64,000 nt of DNA from Actinoplanes sp. TBRC 11911 (GTDB lineage: Bacteria; Actinomycetota; Actinomycetes; Mycobacteriales; Micromonosporaceae): assembly GCF_012933445.1 (NCBI RefSeq), contig NZ_JABBNC010000044.1, forward strand, positions 1-64,000, given 5' to 3'. The notes under the pieces were generated by a model. It was not told where the DNA came from, ran no database searches, and saw nothing but the letters and a program-made list of their open reading frames with translations. Positions 58,672 to 64,000 of this stretch are shown here, one piece after another. Position 1 is the stretch's first letter; the number at the start of each line of letters is the position of its first letter. Position numbers and translations under genes: made by a program.

Positions 58672-59024
58672 AGCCGCATCGCACCGATGGCGTCTCGCTC
58701 AGCTTCGGCGTGCTGTTCCTGCTGGGGGTTCTGTGGTGGGCGGTGTCACGGGTGGTGAACATCCACCTGCCGGCCGTGGGCTGGATGGTCGCCGCCGGAC
58801 TGATCCTGTTCGGGGTGGTCGGCCTGCTCGGCGCACTGCGTTCGGCCGGCCGCCGGGTCCCGGTGACGGCGCCGCCCGCGCCGGCCGAGCCGGAGAAGCC
58901 CGAGGTGCCCGGCGACCTGCCGCCCGAGATGCACGCCTCGATCGTCCGCGAGCTGCTGGACGACCCGGCCGAGCGGTTCAGCCGCGAGCACCCCGACGCG
59001 GACCCGGCGAAGCGCAAAGACTGA
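58668..59024 (+). CDS. Small two-helix membrane protein of the PspC operon
   Basis: A 118-residue protein with two hydrophobic helices (about 10-28 and 36-57: LSFGVLFLLGVLWWAVSRVV and VGWMVAAGLILFGVVGLLGA), followed by a Pro/Glu-rich cytoplasmic tail with ERFSREHPDADPAKRKD at the end. I do not recognise a named family with confidence. It is translationally coupled (ATGA) to the PspC/LiaF-like gene and is followed by a hairpin, so the two form an operon and probably act in the same envelope-stress module. Confidence 0.75.
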   Translation: MKPHRTDGVSLSFGVLFLLGVLWWAVSRVVNIHLPAVGWMVAAGLILFGVVGLLGALRSAGRRVPVTAPPAPAEPEKPEVPGDLPPEMHASIVRELLDDPAERFSREHPDADPAKRKD

Positions 59025-59064
59025 GGCCCGCAAAGCGCAGAGACTGAAATCGACACACCGCCCC

Positions 59065-59095
59065 GCCCGCGGCCCAGGGATCCTGGGTCGCGGGC
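59065..59095 (+). terminator. Terminator hairpin after the PspC operon
   Basis: gcccgcg (59065-59071) pairs with cgcgggc (59089-59095), with an inner cccagg/cctggg stem, 41 bp downstream of the stop. There is no U-run. Confidence 0.55.
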
Positions 59096-59114
59096 GGCAC
59101 CATATGCTCGTTCG

Positions 59115-60359
59115 ATGAGCTCGTTCCCCGTTGCGCCCCACGCACCCGTCGTCGGTCTCGGCTCGACCGCCGCGCGCGCCCTGACCGCCGAGTTCGCCCG
59201 GCACAACGCGCCCACCTCGGCGCTGGTGGTGGGCGCCGATCACGCCTCGCTGGTGGTGGCCGCCGCCGTCGAGGCCCTGCTCCCGGGCGACACGCTGACC
59301 CTGGTGGCGGGCGAACGCAGCACCGCCGACCTGCTCCGCGACCACATCACCGGCCTGGGCAGCTGGATCGCCGACCGGGTGCGGGTGCTCGACACCATCG
59401 ACGAGGCCGAGCCGGCCGACGTGGTGATCGTCGGCGACCCGGTGACCGGCTCCGCGCACGACGCCCGCGCGCTGATCGACCGCCTCGGCAAACACCTGAA
59501 CGAGGGAGCGGTGGTCACCATCGCGACCCCGGCGCTGCCCGGCCGCACCGGCGGGGCCGCGGCCGAGCTGTTCCGGCAAAACGCGCTGTTCGGCGTCGGC
59601 TCCGACCTGGTGGTGCGCAACCAGCCGCCGGTCCGCGTGCACAAGCTGCGCTTCACCGCGGCCGCCACCAGCGTCGCGTCGAAGATCGCGCCGGCGTACC
59701 GCCCGTCCAGCGTGCCGCTGACCCGCACCATGCACATCGACTCGAACGGGGTCGCCGCGGCCGGTATCGCGCTGGGTCTCGCGGCCCTCGCCCGTACGCT
59801 GCGGCCGAAGTCCCGTCTTTGGCTTCTCCCCGCCTTGGCCGCCGCGCCGGTCGCCGCCTTCTTCCGCGACCCGGAACGCGACGTGCCGGAGGACCCGGCC
59901 GCCGTGGTCGCAGCCGCGGACGGCCGGGTGCTGTCCGTGGAGCGGATGACCGACAGCCGGTTCGGAGCGGGCGAGTTCCTGCGGATCGCGGTGTTCCTGT
60001 CGGTGCTCGACGTGCACGTCAACCGGGTGCCGGTGGCCGGCCGGGTGACCGACTATTTCGTCGAGGACGGCGGGTATGCGAACGCGATGACCGCGGCCGC
60101 CGAGCACAACGTCGCGGCGTACACGGTGCTGGACACCGAGCACGGCACGGTCGCGGTGGCCCAGCGCACCGGCCTGATCGCGCGGCGGATCGTGCAGCGG
60201 GTGCCGATCGGCACGCTGGTGGCGAAGGGCGAGCGGATGGGCCTGATCCGCTTTGGCTCACGCACCGACGTCTACCTGCCGGCCGACAAGGCGGAAGCGC
60301 TGGTCGCGGTCGACGACAAGGTCATCGGCGGGTCGACGGTCATCGCGCGCTGGCACTGA
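59115..60359 (+). CDS. psd: Phosphatidylserine decarboxylase with N-terminal methyltransferase-like domain
   Basis: This enzyme converts phosphatidylserine to phosphatidylethanolamine at the membrane. The 414-residue protein is longer than usual (200-290). The decarboxylase half (about 205-414) has AFFRDPERDVPEDPAAVVAA, FLSVLDVHVNRVPVAGRV with the catalytic Asp/His, and GERMGLIRFGSRTDVYLP with the Gly381-Ser382 autocleavage pair that yields the pyruvoyl group. The first 200 residues look like a Rossmann methyltransferase-type domain (SALVVGADHASLVVAAAVEA, RVRVLDTIDEAEPADVVIVG). The usual membrane helix of the beta chain lies near 215-250. Only pssA follows (convergent), completing the PE pathway. 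Confidence 0.9.
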   Translation: MSSFPVAPHAPVVGLGSTAARALTAEFARHNAPTSALVVGADHASLVVAAAVEALLPGDTLTLVAGERSTADLLRDHITGLGSWIADRVRVLDTIDEAEPADVVIVGDPVTGSAHDARALIDRLGKHLNEGAVVTIATPALPGRTGGAAAELFRQNALFGVGSDLVVRNQPPVRVHKLRFTAAATSVASKIAPAYRPSSVPLTRTMHIDSNGVAAAGIALGLAALARTLRPKSRLWLLPALAAAPVAAFFRDPERDVPEDPAAVVAAADGRVLSVERMTDSRFGAGEFLRIAVFLSVLDVHVNRVPVAGRVTDYFVEDGGYANAMTAAAEHNVAAYTVLDTEHGTVAVAQRTGLIARRIVQRVPIGTLVAKGERMGLIRFGSRTDVYLPADKAEALVAVDDKVIGGSTVIARWH

Positions 60360-60413
60360 GCAGCGCCGCGCTAAGCCGCGCGGCGGCGCTGAGCCGGGCC
60401 GGAAGGCAGTGGA

Positions 60414-60442
60414 GGCGAGGGCCGCGAGACGCGGCCCTCGCC
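60414..60442. terminator. Bidirectional terminator between psd and pssA
   Basis: ggcgagggccgcg (60414-60426) and cgcggccctcgcc (60430-60442) form a perfect 13-bp stem with a 3-nt loop in the 93-bp gap between convergent psd and pssA. Confidence 0.8.
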
Positions 60443-60452
60443 TTCGGCGCGA

Positions 60453-61235
60453 TCAGGCCCGACGGGTGCGGAACCACATCGCCGGACCGCTGGCCAGGTA
60501 TCCCCCGACCAGGATCACGAACGACAGCCGCGGGTCCACGAACGCGGCGACCAGCGGAAGCAGCCACACCCACGGCGGCAGTTTGATCAAGCGAGCAAGT
60601 TTCGCGTAGGGGAAGCTCGACACCATCGCAAACGCCAGCAGCGCCACCCCGGCGACCATCGCGAACCCGGGTAACGGCAGGCCGATCAGCACGGTCAGGG
60701 CGAGCACGGCCGCGGCCATCGTGGTGGGCACGCCGGTGAAGAACTTGCCGTCCTTCGGCGAGACGTTGAACCGGGCCAGCCGGATCGCCGAACACACCGC
60801 GACGAGGATGCAGGCGACCATCGCGGCCGCGGTGGGCACCGTGTGCGCCAGCGACGCATAGACGACCACCGGGGCGGCCAGGCCGAACGAGCACATGTCG
60901 GCCAGCGAGTCCATCTGCGCGCCGAACGGGCTGGAGACGCCCAGCTTGCGGGCGAGCGCGCCGTCCAGGCCGTCGAACGCCACGCAGGCGACCAGGCAGG
61001 CGGCCGCGTACCGCACGTCGCCGTGCATGGCCAGGAAGATCGCCATCAGGCCGAGGCTGAGGCTGGCCAGCGTGCAGGCGTTGACCAGAACGAAGCGGAC
61101 GCGGCGGGCGGTGCTGTGCTCGCCGGGAAGCAGCGAGTCGTCGGCGGGCGCCGAGGGTGACACAGGGTTACTGAGGTGCGCTCCGGCCGGGGCGTACTCC
61201 CGGGTCTGGCCGAGCTCCGGACCGGTATAAATCAC
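60453..61235 (-). CDS. pssA: CDP-diacylglycerol-serine O-phosphatidyltransferase
   Basis: This enzyme makes phosphatidylserine from CDP-diacylglycerol and serine, the substrate of the neighbouring Psd. The CDP-alcohol phosphatidyltransferase signature is complete: DGLDGALARKLGVSSPFGAQ followed by MDSLAD gives D-x2-DG-x2-AR-x8-G-x3-D-x3-D. About six to eight helices surround it, and the C-terminus ends AMWFRTRRA. The frame stays open to 61445, but that extra N-terminus is very Arg-rich and unlike coding sequence here. I give GTG 61235 as the start with low certainty, because no candidate has a good ribosome site. Confidence 0.88.
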   Translation of the reverse strand: MIYTGPELGQTREYAPAGAHLSNPVSPSAPADDSLLPGEHSTARRVRFVLVNACTLASLSLGLMAIFLAMHGDVRYAAACLVACVAFDGLDGALARKLGVSSPFGAQMDSLADMCSFGLAAPVVVYASLAHTVPTAAAMVACILVAVCSAIRLARFNVSPKDGKFFTGVPTTMAAAVLALTVLIGLPLPGFAMVAGVALLAFAMVSSFPYAKLARLIKLPPWVWLLPLVAAFVDPRLSFVILVGGYLASGPAMWFRTRRA

Positions 61236-61604
61236 CTCGGCCCGGGTGGCGGTGGCGGCGCGGCCCGACTCGGATGACCGGCGGCCGACCCGCACCAGCA
61301 ATGCCTGCCGCGCGAGGGTTCCGCCGCGGCGCAACCGGCCTGCCCAACGGCGTCCGGCGGGACGGGGGCTATCCGTCGATCGACGCCGGCGCCAAGGGGT
61401 ACTCGGCACGTGCTTCCTCCATGGGATCGGTGTGCCCACCTGCACTTATGGCTGTGGGTTAATGCCCTGTAGCCCGCCCGCACCCGCGGACCCTCGATTG
61501 CGGGGTTACACCATCGCACAGCCGGACGGCGTTGGCGAGTGATCAAGTTACTCGCCGGTCGGCCCGCTGCGGCCAGGTTTTGCTAGCTCAGCCCTGGCTG
61601 GAGT
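61236..61604. other. Upstream region of pssA; no gene seen
   Basis: About 370 bp between pssA and the upstream Nudix gene, both on the minus strand. It contains ggcgagt (61534-61540) paired with actcgcc (61550-61556), possibly a weak terminator of the Nudix gene, and an imperfect ccagg/cctgg pairing at about 61573-61596. The start of pssA may lie further left or right than given, so part of this region could be coding. No small gene or riboswitch is evident. Confidence 0.45.
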
Positions 61605-62513
61605 TTAACCCGCCGTTTCCGCTCTGATCCCCGTCAGTGCACCGCGAGCAAGCTCGGTGAGTTCGAGCTCGTCGGCCTCCCGCAGCGAGAACCAGGCGGC
61701 CGCGTCGGTGGATCCGCCGGCGGCCTCGCTCACTATGGGTTCGGTCGGCGCGTCCACCACGACCCGGAAAAGGACGCGGATGACGTGCCAGTCGACAGGT
61801 GTCCCCTCCGGTCCAACGGCCGCGGGGTCGTATCGGTGCGAAACACCCAAAAGGCTGATCACTCGGCCGTGTTGCGAGGTCTCCTCGGCCAGTTCCCGAT
61901 GCAGGGCCTGTTCCGGGGTCTCGCCGTGGTCGGTGCCGCCGCCGGGCGCGTGCCACAGCCCGGCGCCGGGATAGCCCGCGGCGATCCGGGTGAGCAGGAT
62001 GCGTCCGGCGGGGTCGGTGGCCGCCGCGTACGCGCTGAACCGCTGCACCGACGCCGGCCGGGCCGCGACCCCGCCGTTGGCGACCTGGTAGGCGGGCAGC
62101 GCCGGCACCGGCATGCCGAGCACCCGGGCGGTGAACGGCATCAGCGGCAGCGCCTCCAGCGCGTCCGGCGCGACCCATTCGACCAGGTCGGTGGTGCCGC
62201 CCACCTCGGCTCGCAGCGAGCCGCCGACCGGCAGCACGTCGTAGATGATCCGGTCGGTGTGCTCCAGGTTGCCGTTCGGCAGGACCTCCACGTCCGCCGT
62301 CACGTCGCGCAGTCCGGTGATGCCGACCTCGAGCCCGGTCTCCTCGCCGAACTCGCGGATCACGGCGTCGTCGGGGTGCTCCCCCTGCTCGACCCCGCCA
62401 CCGGGCAGGGTCCAGAGACCGGGGAACTCGCTGGCATCCGAATTGCGGGCCAGCAGGATCCATCCGGAGGGGTCACGGCTCACGCCGTACGCCCCGACGC
62501 GCCTGATCTTCAC
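61605..62513 (-). CDS. Double-domain Nudix hydrolase
   Basis: A 302-residue protein made of two Nudix domains in tandem. The first Nudix box is GGGVEQGEHPDDAVIREFGE followed by ETGLEV. The second is GGGTDHGETPEQALHRELAE followed by ETSQHG, in which the usual Gly after the EE pair is replaced by Ser. Nudix enzymes cleave diphosphate-linked nucleotides such as oxidised nucleotides or nucleotide sugars; the substrate is unknown. GTG 62513 starts at VKIRRVGAYGVSRD, matching domain one. It is a close paralog of the gene immediately upstream (62519-63469), so the pair arose by tandem duplication of an already doubled gene. Confidence 0.85.
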   Translation of the reverse strand: MKIRRVGAYGVSRDPSGWILLARNSDASEFPGLWTLPGGGVEQGEHPDDAVIREFGEETGLEVGITGLRDVTADVEVLPNGNLEHTDRIIYDVLPVGGSLRAEVGGTTDLVEWVAPDALEALPLMPFTARVLGMPVPALPAYQVANGGVAARPASVQRFSAYAAATDPAGRILLTRIAAGYPGAGLWHAPGGGTDHGETPEQALHRELAEETSQHGRVISLLGVSHRYDPAAVGPEGTPVDWHVIRVLFRVVVDAPTEPIVSEAAGGSTDAAAWFSLREADELELTELARGALTGIRAETAG

Positions 62514-62518
62514 CCGGC

Positions 62519-63469
62519 CTAGAGTAGCTTCGCCTTTCGCAGGGCCTCGTCGGTCACCTCGGTGAGCAGCTCGTCCGGCAGGTCGGCGACCTCCTTGATC
62601 GGCATCCACCGGGCCTCGGAGGTGGAGCCGCCGACGTCCTTGACGATCACCTCGGTGGGCGCGTCGACGATCACCCGGTAGAAGGCACGGACGCCGTGCC
62701 AGTCGATCGGGTACCCCTCGGGGCCGAGTGAGGCCGCGTCCCGGTGGCTGGCCACGCCGAGCAGCTCGACCAGCCGGCCCGCCTGGCCGGTCTCCTCGAC
62801 GAGCTCGCGGATCAGCGCGGTGCCGGGCTGCTCGCCGTAGTCGGTGCCGCCGCCGGGCAGGTGCCAGCGGCCCTCGCCGGGGTAGCCCGGGGCGATCCGG
62901 GTGAGCAGCAGGCTGGTCTCGTGCTCGTCGGTGGCGATCGCGTACGCCGCGAAGCGCTGCGCCCGGTAGAGACCGTCCGGCCCGGGATAGGCGTAGAACG
63001 ACGGGAAGTCGGGCGCCTCCTCCGGCCGCAGGTCGGCCGATTCGCCGCTGAGCCCGAGCGCCGCCGCGGTGAACGGCCGGAGCCGGAGACGCTCGGCCTC
63101 CTCCAGGGTGTGCCACCGGGCCAGGTCGGTGGGGTGGCCGACCCGGTCGATCAGGGTGCCGCCGCGGATCGACACCGAATAGATCAGACGATCCGTGTGG
63201 ATCGTGACGCCGCGGTGCGGCAGCGAGCGCATGTCGGCCAGGACGTCGCGGAGCCCGTCAACGGCGACGGACAGCCCGGTCTCGGCCGCGGTCTCGCGGA
63301 CGACGGTGTGGTTCGGGTCCTCCCCGTGGTCGACTGCGCCGCCGGGGAGCGACCAGACGCCGGGGGTGCCGGAGCGGCTCGAAGCGCGCACGAGCAGCAC
63401 GCGGCCGTCGTCGTCGATGGCGACGGCGTACGCGGCGATCCGGCGGAGTGGTTCCAGTGCGGGGGTCAC
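62519..63469 (-). CDS. Double-domain Nudix hydrolase (paralog of the downstream gene)
   Basis: A 316-residue protein with two Nudix domains. The second box is canonical (GGGTDYGEQPGTALIRELVE followed by ETGQAG). The first, GGAVDHGEDPNHTVVRETAA followed by ETGLSV, has Ala in place of the first Glu of the metal-binding EE pair, so this domain may be weakened or inactive. The overall architecture equals that of the downstream gene, including the SLGPEG...PIDWHGVRAFYRVIVDAP segment also found there as PVDWHVIRVLFRVVVDAP. Its stop is only 5 bp before the next gene's start. Substrate unknown. Confidence 0.87.
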   Translation of the reverse strand: MTPALEPLRRIAAYAVAIDDDGRVLLVRASSRSGTPGVWSLPGGAVDHGEDPNHTVVRETAAETGLSVAVDGLRDVLADMRSLPHRGVTIHTDRLIYSVSIRGGTLIDRVGHPTDLARWHTLEEAERLRLRPFTAAALGLSGESADLRPEEAPDFPSFYAYPGPDGLYRAQRFAAYAIATDEHETSLLLTRIAPGYPGEGRWHLPGGGTDYGEQPGTALIRELVEETGQAGRLVELLGVASHRDAASLGPEGYPIDWHGVRAFYRVIVDAPTEVIVKDVGGSTSEARWMPIKEVADLPDELLTEVTDEALRKAKLL

Positions 63470-63675
63470 GGCGGCATTCTGCCCGGAATATGTTACCTAC
63501 AGAAAACGTCTGTCAGATTCCTGACACCTGAGTGAAGGCGCGTAATAGCAGATCAGCAGGGGTGTGAGCACGTGGTGCGTACGCTACGTGACTATCCGTA
63601 CGGGTGAGATTTTCAGGGTCCGTATCCGGGCGTTCACCGAGGTTTCTGCGACCCGTTCCACGGCACTCTCGATGC

Positions 63676-63939
63676 ATGACTGAGGTTCCGTACCGCCAAC
63701 TTCTGCGTCCCCAGGACGACCGCATCGTGGCCGGCGTCTGCAGCGGCGTCGGGCGCTACTTCGGCGTCGACCCGGTGCTCATCCGGGTCGCGCTCGCGTT
63801 CTTAGCCGTGCTGACCTGGGGTACCGCGCTCATCGCGTACCCGATCATGTGGTTTCTGATGCCGGAAGAGCCGACGCCGGCGGCACCCGCCTGGCGCGAT
63901 CCCTCGGATCCCACCTGGGGTCAACCACCGGCGGCCTGA
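63676..63939 (+). CDS. Small PspC-domain protein
   Basis: An 87-residue protein that is essentially one PspC domain: PYRQLLRPQDDRIVAGVCSG, then VGRYFGVDPVLIRVALAFLA and a membrane helix (LAVLTWGTALIAYPIMWFLM), with a short Pro/Trp-rich tail. PspC proteins are linked to envelope-stress responses. It is the third PspC-domain protein in the window, after the kinase and the LiaF-like protein, but stands alone. ATG 63676 is chosen because the family starts directly before the PYRQL motif; upstream codons are not supported. It converges with guaA. Confidence 0.88.
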   Translation: MTEVPYRQLLRPQDDRIVAGVCSGVGRYFGVDPVLIRVALAFLAVLTWGTALIAYPIMWFLMPEEPTPAAPAWRDPSDPTWGQPPAA

Positions 63940-63941
63940 TG

Positions 63942-64000
<59 letters not shown>

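Noticed and set aside
61236..61445. N-terminal extension of PssA to 61445
   Set aside because: The extension is Arg-rich with no family similarity and no ribosome site; the true start remains uncertain.

Overview
The window is chromosomal DNA of a very GC-rich actinobacterium. Gene content and codon use (strong G/C third positions, many GTG starts, ATGA stop/start overlaps) fit the Micromonosporaceae, most likely an Actinoplanes-like organism. This placement is my inference; there is no rRNA or other marker in the window to prove it. About 55 protein genes are present. I see no tRNA, rRNA, CRISPR array, prophage or insertion sequence.

Layout. (1) 1-1750 is a gene-poor stretch with two 18-bp tandem arrays, a perfect 18-bp inverted repeat, a 62-bp array in which every unit is a hairpin, and a decayed DUF222/HNH gene. 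(2) 1755-9871 (minus) is a tightly coupled urea-catabolism operon: permease, two urea-carboxylase-associated proteins, biotin-dependent urea carboxylase and allophanate hydrolase. A divergent TetR regulator faces it across a palindrome. (3) 12925-26211 is a surface-polysaccharide locus: APS kinase (PAPS supply), Wzz-like protein, O-antigen-ligase-like polymerase, phosphotransferase-fold protein, two sulfotransferases, Wzx-like flippase, methyltransferase, WecG/TagA and GT2 glycosyltransferases. GH26-like proteins lie just before it (11478-12767) and inside it (21994-22983). Together these suggest a sulfated exopolysaccharide. (4) 28004-41434 is mostly housekeeping: icd, mdh, purN-purH, sucC-sucD, a DUF6350 membrane protein, a stand-alone B12-binding mutase subunit and an M23 peptidase, with a flavin monooxygenase/AraC pair between icd and mdh. 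(5) 41460-49024 holds a PcrA-type helicase, an HExxH membrane protein, an amidohydrolase, a secreted 5'-nucleotidase and a chorismate mutase preceded by an apparent Phe/Tyr leader-peptide attenuator. (6) 49021-54655 (minus) is an oppABCDF-type peptide transporter. (7) 54881-59024 is a PspC-type histidine kinase/response regulator pair with divergent PspC/LiaF-like membrane proteins. (8) 59115-64000 holds phosphatidylserine decarboxylase and synthase (phosphatidylethanolamine pathway), two paralogous double-Nudix proteins, a small PspC protein and the 3' end of guaA.

The most interesting signal is upstream of the chorismate mutase. A 17-codon reading frame with consecutive Phe-Phe-Tyr-Tyr codons starts about where a promoter would place the transcript's 5' end, and it is followed by a nested hairpin and then a 15-bp GC-rich hairpin. 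This is the arrangement of ribosome-mediated attenuation. Other unusual points are an apparent ATC start codon on the sensor kinase, a tandemly duplicated oppC/oppD junction that makes two 12-codon mini-ORFs, and two enzymes in the polysaccharide locus whose extra domains have lost their catalytic motifs.
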